Origin: Pseudomonas brassicacearum
Lineage (GTDB): Bacteria; Pseudomonadota; Gammaproteobacteria; Pseudomonadales; Pseudomonadaceae
Length of the DNA stretch: 64,000 nt
Reading direction: 5' to 3'
NCBI RefSeq assembly: GCF_003732225.1
Contig: NZ_MOBJ01000034.1
Span: 124,001 to 188,000 of the forward strand
The notes beneath the pieces are model-generated. The model was not told the DNA's origin and ran no database searches. It saw nothing but the letters and a program-made list of their open reading frames with translations. Positions 9,029 to 18,375 of the stretch are shown here, piece after piece; within the stretch, counting starts at the first letter, position 1, and each line of letters opens with the position of its first letter. The translations under genes were made by a program, and so were the position numbers.

Positions 9029-9982
9029 CTATTTGGCCGCGGTGGCATCGGTACGCATAGAGAGCGCAATCCGTTCAGCGGTACCAATCGGAATCTCACC
9101 GACTACGGTGACCATCATCTCGCCATCCGGCGTCGTCAAACGCCGTGAGACCGCGACGGTCGGACCTAACTGAGTACGTGTATCGGTAACCACTGCGCCA
9201 TTGAGCGGCTCCAGGAAAACCGAAAAACGCGCCAGACCATCGTCATACATCAGACTGCTGACCTGGACTTTGGTATTCGGATCCTTGTGCGCACCACTGC
9301 TGCTGAGCTCAAAGCCTGGTGGCAACCAGTCGGAATGCCATTCCTGAGCGGCTTTCACCGCTGATGCCTTGTCGCTGTCGAGCGCCACAGCCTTGCATTC
9401 GGAACTCGCCTGCAGATCACGCTCAGCCGGTGCGTCAGTATCCAACCGGGTAAACTGGAAGCGCTCCAGCAACTGCCCCTTGTCATTCAACAGCAATGAC
9501 TTCAACGGCAGACCGGTTTCGCGGTCCAGGTGCAATTCAAAACCATAACGATGCTGATCACGCGGCGTCAGTGAAACTATCACCGCCGGGCGCCCAGCCA
9601 CGCGCGACTTGCCGATGACGGCAAGGTCGTACCAATTCTTGAGCTTTTGTGGATCCAGTGCACGAGCAGAAGAGTCGGGAGTATCCCCCAGCCCCGCCAC
9701 CAGGTTGCCGCTGACGCATTGAGTATGCCCATCAATGCGCACGACTTCCTGAGCAGAACCGTCGAGCTGAAGCAAACGCTCGCGGACTTTGCCATCCTGG
9801 ACGCGATGCCAGATGTTGTGGGTAGAAAAACTACCGTTACGCTCGTAGACGAAAGTACCTTGGAAGCTTTGCTGTTGTTCGGCCTGGCTCAGACGGATCA
9901 ACCAGTCCTGAGCCTCATCGGCATAGGCTGGAACAACAAACCAGCCAGTGAGCAGCAGCGTAAGTAGAGGTATGGCGCGCAT
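9029..9982 (-). CDS. mucB: AlgU-pathway periplasmic regulator MucB (RseB family)
   Basis: A 317-residue periplasmic protein with a signal peptide ending PAYA. It has the RseB two-domain plan: an N-terminal LolA-like lipid-binding domain to about residue 185 and a smaller C-terminal domain. MucB binds the periplasmic part of MucA and shields it from site-1 cleavage. The start lies 8 bp after the mucA stop, so the two are translationally linked. Confidence 0.93.
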   Translation of the reverse strand: MRAIPLLTLLLTGWFVVPAYADEAQDWLIRLSQAEQQQSFQGTFVYERNGSFSTHNIWHRVQDGKVRERLLQLDGSAQEVVRIDGHTQCVSGNLVAGLGDTPDSSARALDPQKLKNWYDLAVIGKSRVAGRPAVIVSLTPRDQHRYGFELHLDRETGLPLKSLLLNDKGQLLERFQFTRLDTDAPAERDLQASSECKAVALDSDKASAVKAAQEWHSDWLPPGFELSSSGAHKDPNTKVQVSSLMYDDGLARFSVFLEPLNGAVVTDTRTQLGPTVAVSRRLTTPDGEMMVTVVGEIPIGTAERIALSMRTDATAAK

Positions 9983-9990
9983 GATCCTCC

Positions 9991-10578
9991 TTAACGGTTT
10001 TCCAGGCTTGCCGCACGAGCATAAGGCAGAGCGCTTTCAGTGCCTTTCAGTGCAGCTTGTTGAGCATGTTGGCGCAAGTAGCCTGGCAAACGCTGATCGT
10101 GCCAGCCTGGCTGACCTTGCAATACGCCGTTGGCCATAGGACCAGTGGCTTCCGAACTCTCATTGTAGCCTGCCAAAACGGCTGGACCTTTTACTTGAGG
10201 AACGGCCAGACCCGGTTGAGTGGAATGCTGGGCCAATTCGACACCGGCGATCTCATCCTGGTTGTACAGACGCACGCCAGCCAGAACAGCAAGGGTCACC
10301 GATGCGGCCACCGCCAGACGCCCCACGCTACGCCATGGACCACGAGTGGTCTTTGCCGGTACGGCTTCGTCAGCCAGGGCGGCAGAAACGGCCGAAGCAA
10401 TATCCAGACGCGGGATCAGCAGGTCCTTGTGCATGACTGCCCGAGCGACTTGGTAACGGGCCCAGGTCTCGCGGGTTTCAACATCGTCAAAGGCATTTAA
10501 TACCCGACGCAACTCCAGTTCGTCCGCTTCGTTATCCATCACTGCGGACAGCGATTCCTGCAGGGCTTCACGACTCAT
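9991..10578 (-). CDS. mucA: Anti-sigma factor MucA
   Basis: A 195-residue inner-membrane anti-sigma factor for AlgU. The cytoplasmic AlgU-binding domain (residues 1-80, beginning MSREALQESLSAVMDNEADE) is followed by one transmembrane helix near 86-103 and a periplasmic tail that ends LPYARAASLENR. The reading frame is full length, so there is no truncation of the kind that causes mucoidy in clinical isolates. The start at 10578 has a GAGAGGAACC ribosome site. Confidence 0.95.
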   Translation of the reverse strand: MSREALQESLSAVMDNEADELELRRVLNAFDDVETRETWARYQVARAVMHKDLLIPRLDIASAVSAALADEAVPAKTTRGPWRSVGRLAVAASVTLAVLAGVRLYNQDEIAGVELAQHSTQPGLAVPQVKGPAVLAGYNESSEATGPMANGVLQGQPGWHDQRLPGYLRQHAQQAALKGTESALPYARAASLENR

Positions 10579-10609
10579 GGCGGTTCCTCTCTTGGCTGTC
10601 GCCGCTGTC

Positions 10610-11191
10610 TCAGCTTTCCTGCAACAACGGCTGCAGGGCTTTATCGATGGCTTCCCGAGCGCGGAAAATCCGGGAGCGCACGGTACCCACCGGACACTGC
10701 ATGACGCTCGCAATGTCCTCGTAACTCAGACCATCGAATTCACGTAAAGTTAAAGCCGTACGCAAATCTTCTGGCAGTTGCTGGATGGTTCGATGGACGG
10801 TGCCTTCGATCTCATCACGCAGCAATGCACGCTCCGGTGACTCGAGATCCTTGAGGCCATGATCGCCATCATAGAACTCCGCATCTTCAGAACTCACATC
10901 GCTATCCGGCGGCCGGCGGCCGCGTGAAACCAGATAGTTTTTCGCCGTATTAATGGCGATGCGGTAAAGCCACGTATAAAACGCGCTGTCGCCGCGAAAA
11001 TTTCCAAGTGCACGGTAGGCCTTGATAAAGGCTTCTTGTGCGACATCCTGGGCTTCATGGGTGTCGTGCACAAAACGCACGATCAACCCGAGAATTTTGT
11101 GCTGGTATTTCAGCACTAGCAGATCGAAAGCGCGCTTGTCGCCGCGTTGAACGCGCTCGACCAGCTGCTGATCCTCTTCCTGGGTTAGCAT
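10610..11191 (-). CDS. algU: ECF sigma factor AlgU (RpoE/AlgT)
   Basis: A 193-residue extracytoplasmic-function sigma factor that controls the envelope-stress and alginate regulon. Regions 2 (AFDLLVLKYQHKI to YTWLYRIAINTAK) and 4 (GLSYEDIASVMQCPVGTVRS) are intact and nearly identical to P. aeruginosa AlgU. I start at MLTQEED (11191), two codons inside the longest frame, by family agreement. It heads the operon algU-mucA-mucB-mucD. Confidence 0.97.
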   Translation of the reverse strand: MLTQEEDQQLVERVQRGDKRAFDLLVLKYQHKILGLIVRFVHDTHEAQDVAQEAFIKAYRALGNFRGDSAFYTWLYRIAINTAKNYLVSRGRRPPDSDVSSEDAEFYDGDHGLKDLESPERALLRDEIEGTVHRTIQQLPEDLRTALTLREFDGLSYEDIASVMQCPVGTVRSRIFRAREAIDKALQPLLQES

Positions 11192-11250
11192 GAACACTCC
11201 TCGATGAGCTCGGAGGAGGCTTGCATAACTAATCGATCAGGCTTGCAAAC

Positions 11251-11277
11251 ATAGACTCGGGCTTTTCGCAAAAGTTC
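11251..11277 (-). promoter_or_regulatory. AlgU-type autoregulatory promoter of algU
   Basis: On the minus strand GAACTT (11272-11277), exactly 16 bp, then TCTAT (11251-11255). This matches the AlgU/sigma-E pattern GAACTT-N16-TCTGA with changes only in the last two bases of the -10, and closely resembles the P1 site I recall upstream of P. aeruginosa algU. It lies 60 bp before the start codon. The rest of the 557-bp gap to nadB shows nothing I can assign. Confidence 0.8.
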
Positions 11278-11748
11278 TCCCCCTCCAAGCAAGTTTCCTG
11301 CGTGCTCTGATTTGGCACACACGAAAGACGCAGCACGGGCTGGGCCGGCTACGCGAATAATCTTTTCGTCGAATCCACCCGCAATGACCAAAACACAAAT
11401 CCTGCGTGAAGCCGACGCTGTCCCTTGTATCAGGCAACCTTCTATTGAGCCTGGGCGCTTGGCAAAGTTCCCAATCTTTATAGCCGTGCAAAACGAATAA
11501 TGTATGACCGCGCGGCGAAAAACAGGGCTTCATCGGCGATCAGGTTGCCTTATCGTCGATCCAATGGGTAAATTGTCCGACACAGCACCCTACCTTTTTC
11601 GTCACAGTAGTTTCACATTGCCACGTAGGCCCGACTATTGTGCCGATCCACCCCTCTATATACTAGTGCGCTGTGTGGCTGTCTCGACTCGCCGATTCAG
11701 GTGTCTTGCGCCAACCCCGACCCGGGTCGCTTTGAGCGGAATCCTGAA

Positions 11749-13365
11749 ATGAGCCAACAGTTTCAACACGATGTTCTGGTGATTGGCAGCGGCGCTGCCG
11801 GTTTGAGTCTGGCACTGACCCTGCCCGATCATTTGCGCATTGCCGTACTGAGCAAAGGCAATCTCGCCAACGGTTCGACCTACTGGGCTCAGGGCGGTGT
11901 CGCAGCCGTGCTGGATGACACCGATACCGTTGAATCCCATGTCGATGACACCCTCAACGCTGGTGGTGGCCTGTGCCACGAAGACGCCGTGCGCTTTACC
12001 GTCGAGCACAGCCGCGAAGCCATTCAATGGCTGATCGATCAGGGCGTGCCGTTCACCCGTGACGAACAGTCCGGCACTGAGGACGGCGGCTTCGAGTTTC
12101 ACCTGACCCGCGAAGGCGGTCACAGCCATCGGCGCATTATCCATGCCGCTGATGCCACAGGCGCTGCGATTTTCAATACTTTGCTGGATCAAGCGCGGCA
12201 ACGGCCGAACATCGAGTTGCTGGAGCAACGGGTCGCCGTTGATCTGATTACCGAAAAGCGCCTGGGCCTGGAAGGTGATCGCTGCCTTGGCGCCTACGTG
12301 CTCAATCGCGGCACCGGCGAAGTCGATACCTACGGCGCGCGTTTCGTGATCCTCGCCTCCGGCGGTGCCGCGAAAGTTTATCTCTACACCAGCAACCCCG
12401 ACGGCGCTTGCGGCGATGGCATTGCCATGGCCTGGCGTTCGGGCTGCCGGGTGGCGAATCTGGAGTTCAACCAGTTCCACCCTACGTGCCTCTACCACCC
12501 GCAAGCCAAAAGCTTCCTGATTACCGAAGCCCTGCGCGGTGAAGGCGCACATTTGAAGCTGCCGAACGGCGAACGCTTCATGCAGCGCTTTGACCCGCGT
12601 GCCGAGCTGGCGCCACGAGACATCGTCGCCCGGGCCATCGACCATGAAATGAAGCGCCTGGGTATCGACTGCGTGTACCTGGACATCAGCCACAAGCCAG
12701 CAGCCTTCATCAAGTCGCACTTCCCGACGATGTACGAACGCTGCCTGGAATTCTCCATCGACATCACCAAGCAGCCGATCCCCGTGGTTCCGGCCGCGCA
12801 TTACACCTGCGGTGGCGTGATGGTCGACCAACACGGTCGCACCGATGTGCCAGGCCTGTATGCGATTGGCGAAACCAGCTTCACCGGCCTGCACGGTGCC
12901 AACCGCATGGCCAGCAACTCGCTGCTGGAGTGTTTCGTCTATGCCCGCTCGGCGGCGGCAGACATTCTTGAACAACTGCCGCACGTCGCGATACCGAGCG
13001 CCCTGCCCGCCTGGGACGCCAGCCAGGTTACCGATTCCGATGAAGACGTGATCATTGCGCACAACTGGGATGAACTTCGGCGGTTCATGTGGGACTACGT
13101 GGGCATCGTGCGCACCAACAAGCGCCTGCAACGCGCTCAGCATCGTGTGCGCCTGCTGCTGGACGAGATCGACGAGTTCTACAGCAACTACAAGGTCAGC
13201 CGGGATTTGATCGAACTGCGCAACCTGGCTCAGGTGGCCGAGCTGATGATTCGCTCAGCCATGGAGCGCAAGGAAAGCCGCGGCCTGCATTACACACTCG
13301 ATTACCCGAACATGCTGCCAGAGGCGCTGGACACTATTCTGGTGCCGCCCACCTACGCCGACTGA
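11749..13365 (+). CDS. nadB: L-aspartate oxidase
   Basis: A 538-residue FAD enzyme that oxidises L-aspartate to iminoaspartate in NAD synthesis. The FAD-binding GSGAAGLS is at the N-terminus, followed by the active-site stretch GGVAAVLDDTDTVESH. The conserved NLEFNQFHPTCLY and the C-terminal helical domain are present. I start at MSQQFQHD (11749), matching family length; the reading frame is open 111 bp further upstream but lacks similarity. Its 3' end overlaps ygfX on the other strand by 32 bp. Confidence 0.95.
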   Translation: MSQQFQHDVLVIGSGAAGLSLALTLPDHLRIAVLSKGNLANGSTYWAQGGVAAVLDDTDTVESHVDDTLNAGGGLCHEDAVRFTVEHSREAIQWLIDQGVPFTRDEQSGTEDGGFEFHLTREGGHSHRRIIHAADATGAAIFNTLLDQARQRPNIELLEQRVAVDLITEKRLGLEGDRCLGAYVLNRGTGEVDTYGARFVILASGGAAKVYLYTSNPDGACGDGIAMAWRSGCRVANLEFNQFHPTCLYHPQAKSFLITEALRGEGAHLKLPNGERFMQRFDPRAELAPRDIVARAIDHEMKRLGIDCVYLDISHKPAAFIKSHFPTMYERCLEFSIDITKQPIPVVPAAHYTCGGVMVDQHGRTDVPGLYAIGETSFTGLHGANRMASNSLLECFVYARSAAADILEQLPHVAIPSALPAWDASQVTDSDEDVIIAHNWDELRRFMWDYVGIVRTNKRLQRAQHRVRLLLDEIDEFYSNYKVSRDLIELRNLAQVAELMIRSAMERKESRGLHYTLDYPNMLPEALDTILVPPTYAD

Positions 13366-13786
13366 ACTTGAGCCGGACCCGCAGGCGTCGGTGAACATCC
13401 GCCGCCTGCGCATCGCGCGGCACACAGATTGCCCGTACCCGCCGCTCGCCGCGCAAACGAAAACGCAACACGACGACCAACGGTAGCGCCAGGCTGTCCG
13501 GACGTAATTGCACTGCTTGCCACCCCGACCGCTGATTCCACAACTGCCAACCATCGGCGTCCCGACGCAAGCCGCGGAATGCCTGCGGGTGTGTCAGCAG
13601 AATCTGTCGCGGCAACATCCAGATACCGTGAGCCCCGCACAGCGCAACGCCGAGCAAACTGGCCCATACCGGTATAGAGAGCAGAAACAGCGAACCCAGC
13701 GCGAACAGCTGGGCGAGAAGATAGGCCGCCAGCAATTGCCGTGAGGCATGCCAGCGGCATTCATAATGGTTACTTGGGTTGGACAC
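13334..13786 (-). CDS. YgfX/CptA-like inner-membrane protein
   Basis: A 150-residue protein with two transmembrane helices near residues 18-55 and a basic C-terminus, in the family of E. coli YgfX (CptA). YgfX was described as a toxin of a YgfY-YgfX pair, a role that has been disputed. Its start overlaps the end of sdhE by 17 bp, the conserved order sdhE-ygfX, and its 3' end runs 32 bp into nadB on the opposite strand. Conservation is weak in this family, so the call rests partly on position. Confidence 0.75.
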   Translation of the reverse strand: MSNPSNHYECRWHASRQLLAAYLLAQLFALGSLFLLSIPVWASLLGVALCGAHGIWMLPRQILLTHPQAFRGLRRDADGWQLWNQRSGWQAVQLRPDSLALPLVVVLRFRLRGERRVRAICVPRDAQAADVHRRLRVRLKFSRRRWAAPE

Positions 13787-14024
13787 GGTCCAGAATCATG
13801 CGAACCATGCGCTGCAGCTCAGGGTCTTCCGATTCGGCGCGTTCCATGAACCAGCCGAACATGTCCTGATCTTCGCATTCAAGCAGCTTGCGGTAGCAGT
13901 CGCGATCGACATCGTTGAGGTGCGGATAGACCTCTTTGACAAACGGCACGAGCAACACGTCAAGCTCGAGCATGCCGCGACGGCTGTGCCAGTAGAGGCG
14001 GTTCAGTTCAACATCTTCGACCAT
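13770..14024 (-). CDS. sdhE: FAD assembly factor SdhE (YgfY)
   Basis: An 84-residue protein needed for covalent FAD attachment to succinate dehydrogenase. The family signature RGMLELD is at residues 16-22 (RGxxE motif). The start at 14024 is preceded by GGAGCG and gives the usual length; the longer upstream frame has no family similarity. Divergent from ygfZ, another protein tied to iron-sulfur enzyme quality. Confidence 0.9.
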   Translation of the reverse strand: MVEDVELNRLYWHSRRGMLELDVLLVPFVKEVYPHLNDVDRDCYRKLLECEDQDMFGWFMERAESEDPELQRMVRMILDRVQPK

Positions 14025-14173
14025 GGAGCGCTCCTCAAATAGAGCGCAAGTATACAGCCCCGATCCCTGTCGAACAGTCGGCTTTGGTCGGGCACCATCA
14101 ATCCTTTGTGAACTACCCATTTCAAGGGCGCCCCCTTATGATGTCCTCCAGACTCTTTACCCTGCGATGACCC

Positions 14174-15115
14174 ATGGCTGATTCTGCTTTTTTCTGCACC
14201 TTGTCCCACGAAGGCGTGCTCGCCGTCCGCGGCTCCGATGCCAGCAAGTTCCTTCAGGGACAATTGACCTGCAACCTCAATTACCTGAGCGACACCCAGG
14301 CTAGCCTCGGTGCACGCTGCACCCAAAAAGGCCGCATGCAGTCGAGCTTTCGCATCCTGCTTGAAGGTGACGGGGTTCTGTTGGCGATGGCCAGCGAGTT
14401 GCTGGAGCCACAACTGGCGGACCTGAAAAAATACGCGGTGTTCTCCAAGTCCAGGTTGACCGACGAAAGCGCCGCCTGGATTCGCTTTGGCCTGCAGCAC
14501 TCAGAAGCCGTCCTGTCCGGCCTGGGCCTGACACTTCCCCGGGAAGACGGCGCAGTTGCCCGCGCGGGTGGTCTGATTGCCATTCGTGTTTCATCTGATC
14601 GCGTCGAACTCTGGGCGGCGGCCGGTCAGGCCGACACCTTGCGCAACACGCTGGCCGCGCTGCTGCCTGAAGGTGATCTGAACCAGTGGCTGCTCGGGCA
14701 GATCCGCGCCGGTATCGGCCAGGTCATGCCGCAGACCCGCGAGCTGTTCATCCCGCAGATGCTCAATCTGCAAGCGGTAGGCGGCGTCAGCTTCAAGAAA
14801 GGTTGCTACACCGGCCAGGAAATCGTCGCGCGCATGCAGTACCTGGGCAAACTCAAACGTCGGCAGTATCGCCTGCAACTCGATGCCAGCGAACTGCCCG
14901 AGCCCGGCACCGCACTGTTTTCCCCGACCCACGGCAGCTCCATTGGTGAAGTGGTGATCGCCGCTCGCGCCGAGCAGAACATCGAGCTGCTGGCGGTGCT
15001 GCAGGCCGAAGCCGCGGACAGTGGCGACGTGCACCTTGGCAGCCTTGAGGGCCCGTCCCTGCACCTGCTCGACCTGCCTTACCAACTGGATCGTGATCGC
15101 GAGATCCAGCGTTAA
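14174..15115 (+). CDS. ygfZ: Folate-binding protein YgfZ
   Basis: A 313-residue GcvT-like protein carrying the invariant signature KGCYTGQE near residues 212-219. YgfZ uses folate to support certain iron-sulfur enzymes and tRNA modification. The signature cysteine is present. The neighbouring divergent sdhE is a common association. The start ATG is 150 bp from sdhE, a gap that should hold both promoters. Confidence 0.92.
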   Translation: MADSAFFCTLSHEGVLAVRGSDASKFLQGQLTCNLNYLSDTQASLGARCTQKGRMQSSFRILLEGDGVLLAMASELLEPQLADLKKYAVFSKSRLTDESAAWIRFGLQHSEAVLSGLGLTLPREDGAVARAGGLIAIRVSSDRVELWAAAGQADTLRNTLAALLPEGDLNQWLLGQIRAGIGQVMPQTRELFIPQMLNLQAVGGVSFKKGCYTGQEIVARMQYLGKLKRRQYRLQLDASELPEPGTALFSPTHGSSIGEVVIAARAEQNIELLAVLQAEAADSGDVHLGSLEGPSLHLLDLPYQLDRDREIQR

Positions 15116-15151
15116 TTGCAGCATTTTTTTGCAATACCCTAGAGAAACTAA

Positions 15152-15973
15152 ATGAGCGAGCTGGCGGATAAGGTCCAACAGGATTTGGTTGAGGCCATCG
15201 ATAACGATGACCTGGTTCTGCCAACGTTACCGGAAGTGGCCCTGCAGATTCGCAAGGCCGCCGAAGACCCGGAAATCAGCGTCGCGACCCTGAGCAAAGT
15301 CATTGGCCGCGACACGGCGCTGTCGGCGCGATTGATCAAGGTGGTCAACAGTCCGTTGCTGCGTGCCGCTCAGGAAGTGACCGACCTGCACACGGCAATC
15401 ACCCGACTGGGCATCAATTACAGCAGCAACCTGGCTATCGGTCTGGTCATGGAACAGATTTTCCACGCCCGTTCCGAAGTGGTGGAACAGAAGATGCGCG
15501 AGGTCTGGCGCAAGAGTCTGGAAATCGCTGGCGTCAGCTATGCACTGTGTCGCAGTCATACCCAATTGAAACCGGATCAGGCGGCCCTTGGCGGGCTGGT
15601 GCATCAGATCGGCGTGCTGCCGATTCTGACCTACGCCGAAGACCACTACGAGCTGCTGTCAGACCCGGTCAGCCTCAACCATGTCATCGAGCAGATCCAT
15701 CCATTGCTCGGCGACAAGCTGCTGCAGGTCTGGGAGTTTCCGGAAATGCTGGTGAAACTGCCGGGGCTGTATCTGGACTTCAAGCGTCAGTCCGAGCAGG
15801 TCGACTATGTTGACCTGGTGCAGATTGCCAGCCTGTATTGCCACAAGGACACCGATCATCCGTTGTCCAGAATCGATGTACTCGGCGTGCCAGCGTTCAA
15901 AAAACTGGGGATCGATCCAGAGAACACGGCGATGTGCGGCGACCTGGAAGAATCACGCTCGATGTTTTACTGA
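15152..15973 (+). CDS. HDOD domain signalling protein
   Basis: A 273-residue protein that is almost wholly an HDOD domain (LPTLPEVALQIRKAAEDPEIS through residues 20-210), a degenerate HD phosphohydrolase fold without obvious metal ligands. HDOD proteins act in signalling, often linked to cyclic-di-GMP or stress control, and no partner domain is attached here. It follows ygfZ by 36 bp in the same direction. A specific function cannot be assigned. Confidence 0.85.
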   Translation: MSELADKVQQDLVEAIDNDDLVLPTLPEVALQIRKAAEDPEISVATLSKVIGRDTALSARLIKVVNSPLLRAAQEVTDLHTAITRLGINYSSNLAIGLVMEQIFHARSEVVEQKMREVWRKSLEIAGVSYALCRSHTQLKPDQAALGGLVHQIGVLPILTYAEDHYELLSDPVSLNHVIEQIHPLLGDKLLQVWEFPEMLVKLPGLYLDFKRQSEQVDYVDLVQIASLYCHKDTDHPLSRIDVLGVPAFKKLGIDPENTAMCGDLEESRSMFY

Positions 15974-15994
15974 TCAAAAAACCGCATCGCCCCC

Positions 15995-16068
15995 ATCGCG
16001 AGCAAGCTCGCTCCCACAGGATTTCCGACACACAGGGGATCCAATGTGGGAGCGAGCTTGCTCGCGAT
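15995..16068. repeat. Inverted REP doublet 1
   Basis: Two inverted copies of the 23-nt REP with core GAGCGAGCTTGCTCGC: minus copy 15995-16017, plus copy 16046-16068, separated by 28 bp. It lies between the convergent HDOD and tctE genes. Confidence 0.9.
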
Positions 16069-16092
16069 AGCGCCAGAACAGGCACGACAAAA

Positions 16093-17478
16093 TTACCCTG
16101 CGATAAAACTGACGCGAACCTTCAGCCCGCGCTGCGCACCGTCATGCAGGCTGATCTGGGCCAGATGGGCGCGACAGATTTCACCGACAATCGCCAGGCC
16201 CAGACCTGACCCCGCCACCTGCTGATTACGCCGATAGAAGCGCTCGAATACCCGGTCGCGCTCCTCAAGAGGAATTCCCGGCCCATCATCCTCGACCTCA
16301 AGCACGGCTGGCGCACTGACGCGCAAGATCACGTTGCCGCCGGGGGGCGTATGGGCCAAAGCGTTATCCACCAGGTTGCTCAACAGTTCATTCAACAGCG
16401 TTGGCTCGCCGCGCAGCCACACAGGCTCGTCAGCCTCCAACGCCAGAGCGACGCCCCGTGCGTGGGCCAACGGCGCCATAGCCATGCCCAACTCGCGCGC
16501 CAATTGACTCAGATCGAGCAACTGCGCCCCACCCTCGGCAATCGCCCGCGCACCGTTTTCGACGCGTGCGAGCGACAACAATTGATTCGCCAGATGAGTC
16601 AGCCGATCAGTGCCTTGAGCAGCGCTCTCCAACGTGTTTCGCCAGGTTTCTGGCTCGCTCGCCCGCAACCCCAATTCCAGCCTTGCCTTAAGTGCCGCTA
16701 ACGGCGTTCGCAGCTCATGGGCCGCGTCGGCGATGAACTGCGCCTGACGCTCGAACTGCCCACGCAAACGTTCGGTGAAGTGGTTAAGGGCGCGCACCAG
16801 CGGCCACAATTCGCGCTGCACTTCCACCAACGGCAAAGGCCGAAGGTCATCCGATTGCCGCTCTTCCACCACCGTGCGCAAACGCTCCAGCGGGCGCAAT
16901 GCCGCGCTCACCGCAAACCACACCAACAGCAACGCCCCCACCGCCAGCATGCCCAGACGCAGAAGGGTATCGGTCATCAGGCTGCGGGCCATGCGCACGC
17001 GCGCCTCGTCGGTTTCCGCCACGCGGATTTCCGCCATACCGTTCATATTCGGCTCGATCACCGGTTTGAGCAGGCTCACGACCCTCACGTTCTGCCCTTG
17101 GTAAATGGCGTTATAGAACCGCGCCAACGCTGGGTAGTCGTCGGTTCGCGGTGTGCCTGGCGGTGGCCCGGGGAGATTTTCGTAACCGGAAATCAGCTGC
17201 TGGTGGATGTCGTTGACCTGGTAGTAAATCCGCCCCGCGCTGTCGTAGGCGAACGTGTCCAGCGCCACGTAAGGCACATCGGCGCTGAGGCTGCCGTCGC
17301 GCTGGGAAAGGCCGGCGGCGATGGTTCGCGCCGAGGCCAGCAAGGTTCGGTCATACGCCGTATCGGCCGCTTCGCGACCGTTCCAGTAGGCACTCAAACC
17401 GCTGGCGACCATCAACACCACCAGCAACAACGCGAGGTTCCACAGTAACCGCCAGCGCAGACTGCCGGGCTTATGCAT
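16093..17478 (-). CDS. tctE: Sensor histidine kinase TctE
   Basis: A 461-residue inner-membrane kinase: TM1 near residues 12-30, a periplasmic sensor of about 130 residues, TM2 near 165-185, then HisKA with DAAHELRTPLAAL (phosphorylated His) and an HATPase domain with the N box NLVDNALAH and G boxes DDGPGI and GSGLGLAI. It overlaps tctD by 8 bp. The divergent opdH-tctCBA cluster points to tricarboxylate sensing. Confidence 0.88.
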   Translation of the reverse strand: MHKPGSLRWRLLWNLALLLVVLMVASGLSAYWNGREAADTAYDRTLLASARTIAAGLSQRDGSLSADVPYVALDTFAYDSAGRIYYQVNDIHQQLISGYENLPGPPPGTPRTDDYPALARFYNAIYQGQNVRVVSLLKPVIEPNMNGMAEIRVAETDEARVRMARSLMTDTLLRLGMLAVGALLLVWFAVSAALRPLERLRTVVEERQSDDLRPLPLVEVQRELWPLVRALNHFTERLRGQFERQAQFIADAAHELRTPLAALKARLELGLRASEPETWRNTLESAAQGTDRLTHLANQLLSLARVENGARAIAEGGAQLLDLSQLARELGMAMAPLAHARGVALALEADEPVWLRGEPTLLNELLSNLVDNALAHTPPGGNVILRVSAPAVLEVEDDGPGIPLEERDRVFERFYRRNQQVAGSGLGLAIVGEICRAHLAQISLHDGAQRGLKVRVSFIAG

Positions 17479-18142
17479 CGCGGGCTTCCAGCAGGTAACC
17501 GAGCCCCCTGAAGGTCACGATCGCCACCGCGTGGCCATCGAGTTTTTTGCGCAAGCGGTGGACGTAGATTTCGATGGCGTCCGGGCTGGCCTCTTCGTCC
17601 AGACCGAACACCTGGGAGGCGAGTTGCTCCTTGCTCATCACTCGCCCCGGGCGTGCGATCAACGCTTCGAGCACCGCTTGTTCGCGGGAGGTCAGGGTCA
17701 GCAAATCATCGCCAAGGGTGAAGCGCCGAGTGTCCAGGTCATACACCAACACGCCGCAGCGTTGCTGACGCTCGCCGCCGAGTACGCTGCGGCGCAACAG
17801 GGCCTTGACCCGCGCTTCCAGCTCGGTCAGTTCAAAGGGTTTGGCCAGGTAGTCGTCGGCGCCAAGGTTGAGCCCGTGAACCCGATCCTTGACGTCGCTG
17901 CGGGCGGTCAGCATCAGCACCGGCAAATTCTTGCCGCGACTGCGCAACCGCGCCAGCACCTCGAAACCGTCCATGCGCGGCAGTCCGACATCGAGGATTG
18001 CCACCGCGTACTCCTCGCTGTTCAAGGCCAGGTCGGCGGCCACCCCATCGTGCAGCACATCGACGGTCAGACCGGTGCTCTTGAGCGCCTGGGCGACACT
18101 TTCGGCCAACTGCAGATGGTCTTCGACGAGAAGAACACGCAT
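17471..18142 (-). CDS. tctD: Response regulator TctD (OmpR family)
   Basis: A 223-residue regulator with an N-terminal receiver domain (phospho-acceptor Asp51 in ILDVGLPRMDG, Lys in the LAKPFEL loop) and a C-terminal winged helix of the OmpR type (LTSREQAVLEALIARPG). In related bacteria TctD activates the tricarboxylate porin and transporter. It is the first gene of the tctDE pair and faces opdH across 233 bp, where the operator is expected. Confidence 0.9.
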   Translation of the reverse strand: MRVLLVEDHLQLAESVAQALKSTGLTVDVLHDGVAADLALNSEEYAVAILDVGLPRMDGFEVLARLRSRGKNLPVLMLTARSDVKDRVHGLNLGADDYLAKPFELTELEARVKALLRRSVLGGERQQRCGVLVYDLDTRRFTLGDDLLTLTSREQAVLEALIARPGRVMSKEQLASQVFGLDEEASPDAIEIYVHRLRKKLDGHAVAIVTFRGLGYLLEARDA

Positions 18143-18375
18143 GGATTTTTACCTCATTTGGGGATGGTCGACGCCATTCTTTGGCGCGGAGTTTACAGCC
18201 GCATCCGCCGCTGTGAAGCCCGAAAACCGTGAAAGTCTGCTGAAAGGTTGGAGAAAGGTTAGCCCGTTAGAGTCCAGCCACGGACCGTTTCGGCTGCCGT
18301 GACCATGAAGAGTTGTAACCGAAAAACGCCTCGAAGCGTTTTCGCTAAATAAGAACAATAACGGAGTACTTCACG

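Noticed and set aside
11656..13143. 495-codon open frame opposite nadB
   Set aside because: Antisense shadow of a GC-rich gene; no ribosome site and nadB is unmistakable.
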